From DATLSM01 sp963722965 (lineage in GTDB: Bacteria > Actinomycetota > Thermoleophilia > Solirubrobacterales > 70-9): a stretch of 64,000 nucleotides of DNA. Below, piece after piece: positions 37,309 to 46,299 of this stretch. Position 1 is the first letter of the stretch. Every line of letters starts with the position of its first letter. Made by a program: the position numbers and the translations under genes. Where the stretch lies: positions 248,001-312,000 of the forward strand of contig CAVROX010000005.1 of NCBI GenBank assembly GCA_963722965.1, read 5' to 3'. The notes under the pieces were generated by a model. That model saw only the letters and a program-made list of their open reading frames with translations. It searched no databases and was not told where the DNA came from.

Positions 37309-37710
37309 GTGCGCCCAGCTCTGATCACAGCCATGGCGGTCGCTGCCGCCCTTGGGCTCGTTGCCTGCGGCTTTGGCCAGCAGGGGATCGCCGTATCGAA
37401 GAACAGCACCTACTACCCCGGAGCCGTCGCCTTCGCCACGCACTGCTCCGGCTGTCACACGCTGAATGCCGCCGGGACCCAGGGGACCGGCAATCGGGGC
37501 CAGCGCACGCAGGGGCCGAGCCTCGACCAGCGAACCGAGACCTACCAAGATGTCCTCTTCGCGATTCAAAACGGCGGCTTCTCGGGGGCGATCATGCCCC
37601 AGAACATCGTCGTCGGCCACGAAGCCGAAGAGGTCGCTCGCTTCGTCGCCAAGTACGCCGGCGACGAAGCCAACACCACGCCGCGACCCGGCGAATCCTC
37701 CTCGCCTTAG
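37309..37710 (+). CDS. Cytochrome c lipoprotein
   Basis: A 133-residue exported monoheme cytochrome. Starts at GTG 37309; the signal peptide has a lipobox LVAC with lipid-attachment C20. The heme motif CSGCH is at residues 46-50 and a likely axial Met is in GAIMPQN. It would sit on the outer face of the membrane and carry electrons, perhaps to an oxidase or an acceptor outside this window. Its stop lies 11 bases before serS. Confidence 0.88.
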   Translation: MRPALITAMAVAAALGLVACGFGQQGIAVSKNSTYYPGAVAFATHCSGCHTLNAAGTQGTGNRGQRTQGPSLDQRTETYQDVLFAIQNGGFSGAIMPQNIVVGHEAEEVARFVAKYAGDEANTTPRPGESSSP

Positions 37711-37721
37711 GCAGGCCTCCT

Positions 37722-38993
37722 ATGCTCGACCTGAAGCTGATCCGCTCTGAGCCCGAGCGGGTCAAGGCGGCGCTAGCCCGCCGCGGGGCGGCAGCCGGGG
37801 TCGAGGAACTTCTTGCCCTCGACGCCAGGCGCCGCAAGCTGCTGCCCGATATCGAGAACGCCCAAGCCGAGCGCAAGGCGATCTCCAAGCAGATCGGCGA
37901 GGCGAAACGGGCGGGCACCGAAGCCGCGGACCTGATGGCCCGCGTCGGGGAGCTGAGGCAGATGATCGAGTCCGGCAAGGCCGAGCTGGAGAGGGTCGAG
38001 GTCCAGCTGGGGAGCGTCGCCACCGCCCTTCCCAACCTGCCCGACCCAGACGTACCCGACGGAATGACCGAGGAGGACGCGGTCCTCATCCGCGAGGTGG
38101 GGGTGCGGCCCGAGTTTGACTTCAAGCCGCGCGATCACCTGGAGATCGGCACCGAGCTCGGCCTGATCGAGATCGAGGCGGCGGCACGGCTATCGGGCTC
38201 GCGCTTCGCCTACCTGAAGGGCGATCTGGTGCTGCTTGAGCTGGCGCTCGTGCGCTTTGCGGTCGAGCTGGTCCGGGCCGAGGGACACGAGCCCGTCATC
38301 CCGCCCGTCCTGGTCCGCGAGGAGGCGCTTTATGGGACCGGTTTTTTGCCTGGCGACCGCGATCAGATCTACGAGGTGCCCAGGGACGAGCTGTTTTTGG
38401 CCGGCACCTCCGAGGTCGCGCTGGCGGGTCTGCACGGGGGCCAGATCCTTGACCCGGGAGCGCTGCCGCTTCGCTATTGCGGCTTCTCGACCTGCTTTCG
38501 GCGCGAGGCTGGCGCCGCCGGTCGCGATACCCGCGGGATCTTTCGCGTTCACCAGTTCGACAAGGTCGAGATGTTCTCGTTCGTCGAACCCGCGCGCTCG
38601 GCGGCCGAGCATGAGCGCCTGCTGGCGATCGAGGAGCGGATCCTCGGTGACCTGGAGATCCCCTACCGAGTCGTCAACGTCGCCGCCGGCGACCTCGGCG
38701 CCCCGGCGGCCAAGAAGTATGACTGTGAGGGATGGATCCCCAGCCAGGGCCGCTACCGCGAGCTGACCTCCTGCTCGAACACGACCGACTACCAGGCGCG
38801 ACGCCTCGATTGTAGGTATCGCCCCGCAGACGGCGAATCTCCCCGGACGGTGCACACGCTGAACGGCACGGCGCTGGCTGTGGGGCGGACGATGATCGCG
38901 CTGATCGAGAACCGCCAGGAGCGGGACGGCGGGTTCACGCTACCTACTATTTTGCATTCTTACGGTGCGCCTGAGAGGATTGCGTCACGATGA
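37722..38993 (+). CDS. serS: Seryl-tRNA synthetase
   Basis: Class II synthetase charging tRNA-Ser, 423 residues. An N-terminal coiled-coil tRNA-binding arm (NAQAERKAISKQIGEAKRA to ELERVEVQL) precedes the catalytic core. Motif 2 is FRREAGAAGRDTRGIFRVHQF and motif 3 is NGTALAVGRTMIALIENRQ; AGTSEVALAGLH is the serine pocket. Normal length. Its stop overlaps the downstream regulator start (ATGA). Confidence 0.96.
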   Translation: MLDLKLIRSEPERVKAALARRGAAAGVEELLALDARRRKLLPDIENAQAERKAISKQIGEAKRAGTEAADLMARVGELRQMIESGKAELERVEVQLGSVATALPNLPDPDVPDGMTEEDAVLIREVGVRPEFDFKPRDHLEIGTELGLIEIEAAARLSGSRFAYLKGDLVLLELALVRFAVELVRAEGHEPVIPPVLVREEALYGTGFLPGDRDQIYEVPRDELFLAGTSEVALAGLHGGQILDPGALPLRYCGFSTCFRREAGAAGRDTRGIFRVHQFDKVEMFSFVEPARSAAEHERLLAIEERILGDLEIPYRVVNVAAGDLGAPAAKKYDCEGWIPSQGRYRELTSCSNTTDYQARRLDCRYRPADGESPRTVHTLNGTALAVGRTMIALIENRQERDGGFTLPTILHSYGAPERIASR

Positions 38994-39640
38994 GCACTAG
39001 CGTCCGAGAGGCAAAACGCGTCGTCCTCTGCGACGACCACGAGATCGTCCGCGAGGCGATCAAGGCGCGGATGTCCAATTCGAGCACCGTCGAGATCGTC
39101 GGCGAGGCGGGCAACGGGCGCGACGTCGTCGACGTAGTCAAGGAGCTCGAGCCCGATGTCCTGATCATCGATGTGGAGTTGCCCAAGCGCGATGGGATCG
39201 AGGCCACCAAGGAGGTGCTCAAGGCACGCCCGCGGACCAAGGTGATCATCTTCACCGCCCACGCCCAGCCGGACCTGTTGGCCCTCGCGTTGCGCGCCGG
39301 CGCCTCCGGCTACGTGCTGAAGTCGGCTCCAGCCGAGGACATCGCCCGTGCGGTCAAGGCGGTGACCGGCGGTGGCACCTTCCTGGGCGGCGATTTTGCC
39401 GGCGGCAAGCCGTCTGAGGTCGAGAAGCTGCTCGAGCTCTCCCCGCGCGAGCGCCAGATCCTCGAGCTGTTGGCAGAGGGGCTGCGGGTGAAAGAGATCG
39501 CAGAGCGGCTGGCGCTCAGCCCGGCGACGGTCCACACGCATGTGCGAAACGCGATCGCCAAGCTCGAGGTCGACACACGCACCGAGGCGGTCGCGCTCGC
39601 TGTGCGCTTCAGTTACCTCGGAGCCGGCGGCGCTGTTTAG
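38990..39640 (+). CDS. LuxR/NarL-type response regulator
   Basis: Two-component transcription regulator, 216 residues. The receiver has D15/D16, phospho-acceptor D61 in VLIIDVELP, and K near residue 110 in YVLKSAPA. The C-terminal LuxR helix-turn-helix begins LSPRERQILELLAEGLRVKEIAERLALSPATVHTHV (read in pieces). No histidine kinase is next to it, so it is an orphan here, although it overlaps serS by 4 bases and is probably co-transcribed. Confidence 0.92.
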   Translation: MSTSVREAKRVVLCDDHEIVREAIKARMSNSSTVEIVGEAGNGRDVVDVVKELEPDVLIIDVELPKRDGIEATKEVLKARPRTKVIIFTAHAQPDLLALALRAGASGYVLKSAPAEDIARAVKAVTGGGTFLGGDFAGGKPSEVEKLLELSPRERQILELLAEGLRVKEIAERLALSPATVHTHVRNAIAKLEVDTRTEAVALAVRFSYLGAGGAV

Positions 39641-40029
39641 TCCCGCTCGAGGCGCAGCGCGCAACCGTTGATGCAGTAGCGCTGGCCGTTCGGCTCGGGC
39701 CCGTCGTCGAAGACGTGGCCGAGGTGTGCATCGCAGTGCTTGCAGACGACCTCGGTGCGCCGCATGAAGTGGCTGTTGTCTGGGCGCAGCTCGACGTGCT
39801 CCAGGTTGACCGGCTCGGTAAAGCTAGGCCACCCGGTGCCTGAGTCGAACTTGGTGTCTGAGGAAAACAGCTCCGTCCCGCAGCAGACGCAGTGGTACAT
39901 CCCCTCGCTCTTCTCGTCCACGAAGGGTCCGCTGAAGGCGCGCTCGGTGCCCGCCTTGCGGGTCACCTCGAACTGCTCCGGCGTCAGCTGCTCCCGCCAC
40001 TCGCGGTCTGTCTTTCTAATCTTCTCCAT
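39637..40029 (-). CDS. msrB: Peptide methionine-R-sulfoxide reductase
   Basis: Repairs methionine-R-sulfoxide in proteins, 130 residues. Zinc ligands are in CVCCG and CKHCDAH, the substrate block is SGTGWPSF and the catalytic Cys is in RYCINGCALRL. The second Cys two residues on could be a resolving Cys. The stops of this gene and the converging regulator overlap by 4 bases. Confidence 0.95.
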   Translation of the reverse strand: MEKIRKTDREWREQLTPEQFEVTRKAGTERAFSGPFVDEKSEGMYHCVCCGTELFSSDTKFDSGTGWPSFTEPVNLEHVELRPDNSHFMRRTEVVCKHCDAHLGHVFDDGPEPNGQRYCINGCALRLERD

Positions 40030-40078
40030 GGCCTAAGCCTAGAGGGCGCCGCAAACCGGGCTGGGAGACCGCCATACG

Positions 40079-40873
40079 ATGCGCCGCGTGTCCGATGCTT
40101 TCTATGAGCCGACCGACGACGGCCTGCTCGCCACCGAGTTGACGCGGGGACCGTGGGATCCCCGCGCACAGCATGCCGGGCCGCCGTCGGCGCTTCTGGG
40201 TCGGGAGATCGAGCGCGTGGGGGGAGGTGAGGGGTTCCAGATCGGGCGGATCACCATCGAGATCCTGGGGCCGGTGCCGATCGGGCCGGTGGAGGTCGAG
40301 GCCCAGCTGGTGCGGCCTGGGCGCAGCGTGCAGATGATCGAGGCCTCGCTCTCATCCGGTGATGGGGAGGCAATGAAGGCCCGAGCCTGGCGCCTGCGCA
40401 CGGCAGAGGTCGAGCTGCCCGGCGAGGTCATCACCACCCCTCCTCCGCCTCCGGGTCCCGAGGAGGGCGATCAACCGGAGTTCTTTGAGACCGGCCAGTC
40501 GGTCGGATACCACACGGCGATGCAGTGGCGGTCGGTCAGCGGGGGCTTCGTTGAGCCCGGTCCCGCCACCGTCTGGATGCGGATGGGGTGCGGGCTCGTC
40601 GCCGGGGAGCAACCGACGCCCCTGCAGCGCGTCCTGGTCGCAGCGGACGTCGGGAACGGGATCAGCGCTGTTTTGGACTGGCGTCGCTACCTGTTCATCA
40701 ACGTCGACCTCAGCGTCTACCTCGAGCGCATGCCGGAGGGGGAGTGGGTCTGCGTCGACGCGGTCACCCTGCCCCAGCGGAGCGGGATCGGGACCGCCGA
40801 GTCGGTCCTATCCGATAGACGCGGCCGCATTGGCCGCGCTGTCCAGGCTCTGTTGATCGCCGAGCGCGCCTGA
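40079..40873 (+). CDS. Acyl-CoA thioesterase-like hotdog protein
   Basis: A 264-residue protein with two hotdog-fold halves, as in the TesB/acyl-CoA thioesterase 8-like group. GPWDPRAQHAGPPSALLGREIER is the first-half signature and LRAA-type VDLSVYLERMPEGEWVCVDAV in the second half is typical. ATG 40079; GTG 40088 is an alternative start. Substrate chain length cannot be told. Confidence 0.8.
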   Translation: MRRVSDAFYEPTDDGLLATELTRGPWDPRAQHAGPPSALLGREIERVGGGEGFQIGRITIEILGPVPIGPVEVEAQLVRPGRSVQMIEASLSSGDGEAMKARAWRLRTAEVELPGEVITTPPPPPGPEEGDQPEFFETGQSVGYHTAMQWRSVSGGFVEPGPATVWMRMGCGLVAGEQPTPLQRVLVAADVGNGISAVLDWRRYLFINVDLSVYLERMPEGEWVCVDAVTLPQRSGIGTAESVLSDRRGRIGRAVQALLIAERA

Positions 40874-40906
40874 GTTCAGAGTCGGCGTTGGGGCACCGAC
40901 GCGGGC

Positions 40907-42091
40907 CTATCCGGCGCGACCGGGCCAAGGAAGCGCGTGGCCGCGGTCGGAGAGCGCCAGCGCGATCGCGACTGAGCAGAGGACGGCGATCGAGGCCGCG
41001 AAGAGGAAGGCGCCCTGGTAGTCGCTCAGCGCGGCCACGACGCCGGCAATCGGGGCGCCGAGGCCGACCCCACCGTCAAAGAAGGCGGTGAAGGTGCCGA
41101 GGGCTGCACCACGGCGGGTCTCGGCGACCTGATCGACGACGATCAGCGAGAGCGAGGGATAAAGGAGGGAGAAGGCGGCGCCCATCGCCAGGGCGCCGGC
41201 CAGGGCGATCGGGAGGCTGTGGGCGAAGGCAATTGTGGCCAGGCCGAGAGCCTCAATAGCAGCAGCGGCGGCTGCCACGCGGGCTGGCCCGCCGCGGTCG
41301 GGGAGATCGCCGGCCAGCAGACGGGTGATTACGACCATCGTGGCGAAGGCCCCGAACACGGTTGCGCCGTGGCCGATCCCGCGTGATTCGAGGTGAAGGA
41401 CGACGAAGGCCGCCATCGTCCCGTAGCCGATCGAGCCGAGGGCGAGGGCAGCGCCGGGGCGAACCGCCTCGCGGGCGATCAGCGGATGGTGCTCGAGCTG
41501 CTCTCGCGGACGGAATGGGTCAGGCAGCCGCGTGGCGACGGCCGCCCCGAGCAACGGCGTTGCGCCGGCAAAAAGCCAGACAGCCGTGTAGCCAAAGGCA
41601 TGCAGGAGCGTCTCTCCGATCAGCGGCCCGATGCTGAGCCCGCCCCAGACCGCGAGGCCGTAGAGACCGATCACCCTGCCGCGACGATCGGTCGGCGCGA
41701 GGTCGACGATCCAGGCCGAGCCGGCGGTGAACACCGTTCCCTCGCCGGCGCCGAGCACCAGCCGCGCTGCGATCAACCCGACCACGCCGAACGGCGCCAG
41801 GTAGAGGAAACCGGCGGTTGAGACCAGCAGCGCGCCGACGAGAACGGCCGGCTTGCGCCCGCGGCGGTCGGCGAGGCGGCCCGCGAGGGGGCGCAGCAGC
41901 AGTCCCGTGATCGCGTAGCAGCCGATCACGACCCCGACCGCCACGTTGCCGGCCGCCAGGGGCCCGTTCACGTAGCGGGGCAGGACCGGCAGGACCGCGC
42001 CGACCGCGAGCAGGCCGCAGAAGGTGACGGTGAAAATGCCGGCGAACGCGAAGCCGGCTCGGAGGCCTGCGGACCTGCCGGCCCCGCTCAC
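40907..42091 (-). CDS. MFS transporter (drug/metabolite exporter type)
   Basis: Twelve-helix major facilitator protein, 394 residues, GTG start. The loop RLADRRGRKPAVLVGALL after helix 2 is the MFS signature, and LVLGAGEGTVFTAGSAWIVDLAPTDRRGRVIGL, read in pieces, is the motif of the proton-driven exporters. Overlaps the HAD phosphatase by 4 bases; the two are likely one operon. Substrate unknown. Confidence 0.85.
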   Translation of the reverse strand: MSGAGRSAGLRAGFAFAGIFTVTFCGLLAVGAVLPVLPRYVNGPLAAGNVAVGVVIGCYAITGLLLRPLAGRLADRRGRKPAVLVGALLVSTAGFLYLAPFGVVGLIAARLVLGAGEGTVFTAGSAWIVDLAPTDRRGRVIGLYGLAVWGGLSIGPLIGETLLHAFGYTAVWLFAGATPLLGAAVATRLPDPFRPREQLEHHPLIAREAVRPGAALALGSIGYGTMAAFVVLHLESRGIGHGATVFGAFATMVVITRLLAGDLPDRGGPARVAAAAAAIEALGLATIAFAHSLPIALAGALAMGAAFSLLYPSLSLIVVDQVAETRRGAALGTFTAFFDGGVGLGAPIAGVVAALSDYQGAFLFAASIAVLCSVAIALALSDRGHALPWPGRAG

Positions 42092-42873
42092 CGAATCAGG
42101 CCGCTCAGGTCATCGATGACCCGGTCGGGTTTTGGGTCGGCGCGCTCGGCTTGCGCTGCGGAGGTGGCTCCGCTGAGGACGAGGATCGTCGCCAGTCCCG
42201 CCCGCCGAGCTCCCTCGATGTCCGATGAGACCCGGTCGCCGACCATCGCCACCCGCTCGGCAGCGGCGATCAGTCCGCGTGCGGTCTCGAACATCGGCCG
42301 TTCGGGCTTGCCGCCGATCTCAGCTGTCTTCCCGCTTGCCGTCTCGATCGCGGCGAGAATCGCGCCGGTCCCCGGCCACGGGCCTCCGGGCATCGGCAGG
42401 TTCGGGTCGCGGCTGGTCGCAAACAGGGCCGCGCCGCCCTGCAGCGCCAGCGCCGCCGTAAGCAGCTCCTCGTAATCGAACCCGCGGTGGCCGGAGACCA
42501 GGACCACCTCGGCCTCCCGCCCGGCCTCCCCCTCTAGCACCCTCAGCCCCGCCTCTGCCACCGCCTCGCGGAATGCGGGGGCGCCGATCACAAATGCCCC
42601 GGCACCGCGCTTTGCCGAGTTTGCCGCCAGCTTTGCCGTCGCCGCACCGGCGGTGAGGACCTGCTGATCTGTGATCCTGACCGCGGCATCGCGCAGGCGC
42701 TGGGCGTAGGAGGCGGCAGCGCTGCCCGGGTTATTTGTGAGGAAGACGATCTCCTTGCCGGCCCCGACCAGCTCCCGCAGCGCCGCCGCCGCTCCCGGCA
42801 CGAATTCGCTGCCGACCCAGACGACCCCGTCCAGGTCGATCAGGAAACCGTCGAACTCATCCGCCGCCCTCAC
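42088..42873 (-). CDS. HAD-superfamily IIA phosphatase (NagD-like)
   Basis: Sugar-phosphate or p-nitrophenylphosphate-type HAD hydrolase of about 261 residues. The nucleophile motif is FLIDLDGVVW, motif II is LTNNPGS, and MVGDRVSSDIEGARRAG completes the active site. The start is put at GTG 42873 because the added 37 residues from ATG 42984 are Pro/Arg-rich and unlike the family. Substrate not determined. Co-transcribed with the downstream MFS gene. Confidence 0.85.
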   Translation of the reverse strand: MRAADEFDGFLIDLDGVVWVGSEFVPGAAAALRELVGAGKEIVFLTNNPGSAAASYAQRLRDAAVRITDQQVLTAGAATAKLAANSAKRGAGAFVIGAPAFREAVAEAGLRVLEGEAGREAEVVLVSGHRGFDYEELLTAALALQGGAALFATSRDPNLPMPGGPWPGTGAILAAIETASGKTAEIGGKPERPMFETARGLIAAAERVAMVGDRVSSDIEGARRAGLATILVLSGATSAAQAERADPKPDRVIDDLSGLIR

Positions 42874-43013
42874 CCGCCGCAGGCTAGTGGGCCGATCCCC
42901 GTGGGGCGAAACGCCGCCGGTCTGGGCGCGGCTGCCGGCGGGAGCGGGCCTTTCTTCGGGAATGGTTAAGCAGGCAGATTCCAAACCGCGAGCAAACCGA
43001 TCGCGCCGGTACG

Positions 43014-43757
43014 GTGCGAGGCGTGAGCAGCGCGAGCCGGCAGGTGGTAACCGCGACGGAGGTGACCCGCCGCTACGGCGAGGGCGACGCCGCCGTGGAC
43101 GCGCTGGCCGGCGTGAGCACCGCGTTTGAGCGCAATCGATTCACCGCGATCATGGGCCCCTCAGGCTCGGGCAAGTCGACCCTAATGCACATCCTCGCCG
43201 GGCTGGACCGACCGACCTCGGGCTCGGTCACCCTCGATGGGGTCGAGATCACCGGCCTCGACGATGGCGAGCTGACCAGGCTGCGGCGCGACAAGCTCGG
43301 GTTCGTTTTCCAGTTCTTCAACCTACTGCCGGTCCTTACCGCCGAGGAGAACATCCTCCTGCCGCTCTCGATCGCCGGTCGCAAGCCCGACCCCGCGTGG
43401 CTTGAGCGGTTGATCCGTACGGTCGGGCTGGAGGATCGGCGCTCCCACCGCCCCGCCGAGCTCTCCGGCGGTCAGCAGCAGCGGGTCGCCGTTGCCCGCG
43501 CACTCGTCTCCAAACCGGCTGTCCTCTTCGCCGACGAGCCGACCGGCAACCTCGACTCGAAATCGAGCCAGGACGTGCTCGGATTGCTGCGCCAGGCGGT
43601 TGACGAGTTCGGCCAGACGGTGATCATGGTCACCCACGAGCCCGCCGCCGCCTCCCATGCCGACCGCCTGATCACCCTTCGCGATGGGAGGCTCGTCCAT
43701 GACGAGGTGCCCGGCTCGACCGACGAGGTGATCGAGCTGTTGAAGCAGATTGACTAG
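43014..43757 (+). CDS. ABC transporter ATP-binding protein (LolD/MacB type)
   Basis: ATPase of 247 residues. Walker A GPSGSGKST, Q-loop FVFQFFNLLP, signature LSGGQQQRVAVARAL and Walker B VLFADEPTGNLDSKS are complete. The FNLLPVLTAEEN block is typical for MacB/LolD exporters. GTGs at 43014 and 43023 are both possible starts. The downstream FtsX-type permease overlaps its stop. Confidence 0.93.
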   Translation: MRGVSSASRQVVTATEVTRRYGEGDAAVDALAGVSTAFERNRFTAIMGPSGSGKSTLMHILAGLDRPTSGSVTLDGVEITGLDDGELTRLRRDKLGFVFQFFNLLPVLTAEENILLPLSIAGRKPDPAWLERLIRTVGLEDRRSHRPAELSGGQQQRVAVARALVSKPAVLFADEPTGNLDSKSSQDVLGLLRQAVDEFGQTVIMVTHEPAAASHADRLITLRDGRLVHDEVPGSTDEVIELLKQID

Positions 43758-46299
43758 GCTCGCGCTCAAGAGCCTCTGGGCGCGCAAGATGCGCGCCCTC
43801 GGCACGACGCTCGCGATTGTGATCGGCGTCGCCTTCGTCGCCGGCTCCTACATCCTCACCGACACGATCTTCGCTGCCTTCGAAGAAATCTTCAGCGAGG
43901 CGCTGAAGGGCACCAGCGTCGTGATCACCGCGAAGAACCCGGTCGAACAGCGCAGCGGCGAAGTCCCGGCGATCCCGGCGTCGCTGCTGAAACGGGTGCA
44001 GAGTACGCCCGGGGTGAAGCTGGCCGCCGGGGCGATCTTCACCCCAGGCGGCTTCTTTGACTCCAAAGGCAACGCGGTCGGGACCAAATTCGCCCCCAAG
44101 TTCATCTCCTCGACCCTGCCCGACGGCCTGGAGTCGCTCACCTACGTCGACGGCCACCGGCCGCGGGGTCCCAGCGAAGCCTCGATCGACAAGGGCTCGG
44201 CCGAAAACTCGGGCCTGAAGCTGGGCGAAGAGGTGAGGATCATCGGCGAGGGCAGCGCCAGACCCTTCCGTCTCGTCGGATTCACCCGTCTGGGAAGCGC
44301 CTCCTTCGGCGGGGCCAGCATCGCCCAGGTGACGCTGCCCGTTGCCCAGGGCCTAACCCACGAGGCCGGCCGCTTCGACCAGATCTCGGTGGCGGCGGAC
44401 AGCGGCGTCTCGGCGACCGTGCTGAAGCGCCGGATCGAGCGCAAGATGCCCGCCTCGATCAAGGTCCAGACCGCCACGGAAAACGCCGACCGCAGCTCGG
44501 AAAAGATCCACGAAAGCCTCGGCTTCCTGCAGACGATCCTCCTGGTCTTTGGCTTCGTCGCAGTCTTCGTCGGCGCCTTTCTGATCTTCAACACGTTCTC
44601 GATCACGGTCACCCAGCGGGTCGCCGAGTTCGGGTTGTTGCGCACCCTTGGCGCCTCGCGTCGCCAGATCCTCGCCACGGTTGTGATCGAAGCCGGCGCG
44701 CTCGGCCTGCTCGGCGCGATTGCCGGGATCGGCGGTGGTTACGTCATCGCCGTCTTGCTCGAGGCGCTCTTCAAGGCGATCGGCCTCGACCTGCCGACCA
44801 CCGGCCTGGTGATGGAGAGCCGCACGATCCTCGTCGCGCTGGCGGTCGGCACGCTCGTCACGCTCGTCTCGGCGACGGTGCCGGCGCTGCGCTCGACCCG
44901 GGTGCCGCCGATCGCCGCCCTGCAGTCCTACACCCCGCCGAGCAGCCGGCGCCGGCTGCTGCTCAATGCGGCTCTCGCGGTTCTGCTCGGCCTGCTCGGT
45001 CTGGGGATCGTCTTGGTGGGCCTGTTCGGGAGCGGGGAAGGAGGCACCCGGGCCGGTCTGATCGGGGCGGGCGCGGTGGCGATCGTCCTCGGTGTCTCGC
45101 TCTTCAGCCCCCGCCTGGTGCCGCTCCTCGCGACGATCGCCGGCTGGCCGCTGGAGCGCTTGCGCCGCCTCACCGGCCGCCTGGCGCGGGAGAACTCTCA
45201 GCGCAACCCGAGTCGAACCGCGGTCACCGCGGCTGCACTGATGGTCGGTCTTGCCCTGGTCACCTTCGTCACCGTTTTCGCCGCTGGGCTGAAGAGCACG
45301 GTCGCCCAGGTGATCGACGAAAACTTCCAGGGCGGCTTGGTGATTCAAAACAGCGACGGCTTCTCATCGATCCCGGCGGGTGCGGCGGTCGCGGCTCGCC
45401 GGGTGCCCGGGGTGAAGCTTGTCTCCACCGTGCGCTCGGCCGAAGCGAAGCTGCTCGGGCGGGGGAGGACCGTCGCGGTCAGCGCTCCGACCCCTGAGAT
45501 CGGCGAATCGGTCGAAGTCGAATGGAAGCGGGGCGGCCCCGGGACCCTGCGCAACCTTCGCGGGGGCGAGGCGATCCTCGCGGAATCCTTTGCCTCAGAA
45601 AATGGCCTCAGGGTCGGCCAGCGGTTCAGCTTGTTGACCCAGACCGGAGCGCGGCCGTCCTTTCGCGTCGCCGGAGAGTTCGCCTCGAAGCTGAAAGTCT
45701 TCGGCAGCATCCTGATCACGCAAGCGGCGATGGCATCCGCTTTCCACCAGGTCGAGGACAAGATCGACTTCGTCCAGGTGGCGCCGGGCGCCAATCCCGC
45801 GCGGGTGCAGGCGCTGCTGACCGCGGGAGCAAAACGCCTCTTCCCGACCGCCGAAGTGCTCAACCAGCAGGAACTGAAGGAAAGCCGCGAAGAACAGATC
45901 GATGGCCTGGTCCGGCTCGTCTACGCCCTGCTCGCGCTTGCCATCCTGATCTCGCTGTTCGGGATCGCCAACACGCTCGCGCTCTCGATCCACGAACGCA
46001 CAAGGGAGCTGGGGATGCTGCGGGCAATCGGCATGTCGCGTCGCCAGGTGCGGACGATGGTTCGCTATGAGGCGGTGATAACCGCCCTGATCGGGGCGAT
46101 CCTCGGGATGGTCCTCGGGATCGTCTTCGCCGCCCTGATCGCCCAGCCGTTAAAGAGCGAAGGTTTCACTCTCTCCTACCCGGTGGGGACGCTTGTCCTG
46201 CTCTTGGTCTTCGCCGCCTTGGCCGGGGTGCTCGCGGCGATTGCCCCGGCCAGGCGGGCCGCCCGGCTCGACGTGCTCAAGGCCCTCCAGTACGAGTGA
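43750..46299 (+). CDS. FtsX-like permease of an ABC exporter
   Basis: A large permease, 849 residues, starting at TTG 43750 and overlapping the ATPase gene. It has an N-terminal membrane segment, an extracytoplasmic domain, and two FtsX cores: VTQRVAEFGLLRTLGASRRQI with helices at about 265-410, and NTLALSIHERTRELGMLRAIG near the C-terminus. Long permeases of this form export peptides, lipoproteins or surface lipids. Its end overlaps the convergent sulfatase by 23 bases. Confidence 0.9.
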   Translation: MTRLALKSLWARKMRALGTTLAIVIGVAFVAGSYILTDTIFAAFEEIFSEALKGTSVVITAKNPVEQRSGEVPAIPASLLKRVQSTPGVKLAAGAIFTPGGFFDSKGNAVGTKFAPKFISSTLPDGLESLTYVDGHRPRGPSEASIDKGSAENSGLKLGEEVRIIGEGSARPFRLVGFTRLGSASFGGASIAQVTLPVAQGLTHEAGRFDQISVAADSGVSATVLKRRIERKMPASIKVQTATENADRSSEKIHESLGFLQTILLVFGFVAVFVGAFLIFNTFSITVTQRVAEFGLLRTLGASRRQILATVVIEAGALGLLGAIAGIGGGYVIAVLLEALFKAIGLDLPTTGLVMESRTILVALAVGTLVTLVSATVPALRSTRVPPIAALQSYTPPSSRRRLLLNAALAVLLGLLGLGIVLVGLFGSGEGGTRAGLIGAGAVAIVLGVSLFSPRLVPLLATIAGWPLERLRRLTGRLARENSQRNPSRTAVTAAALMVGLALVTFVTVFAAGLKSTVAQVIDENFQGGLVIQNSDGFSSIPAGAAVAARRVPGVKLVSTVRSAEAKLLGRGRTVAVSAPTPEIGESVEVEWKRGGPGTLRNLRGGEAILAESFASENGLRVGQRFSLLTQTGARPSFRVAGEFASKLKVFGSILITQAAMASAFHQVEDKIDFVQVAPGANPARVQALLTAGAKRLFPTAEVLNQQELKESREEQIDGLVRLVYALLALAILISLFGIANTLALSIHERTRELGMLRAIGMSRRQVRTMVRYEAVITALIGAILGMVLGIVFAALIAQPLKSEGFTLSYPVGTLVLLLVFAALAGVLAAIAPARRAARLDVLKALQYE

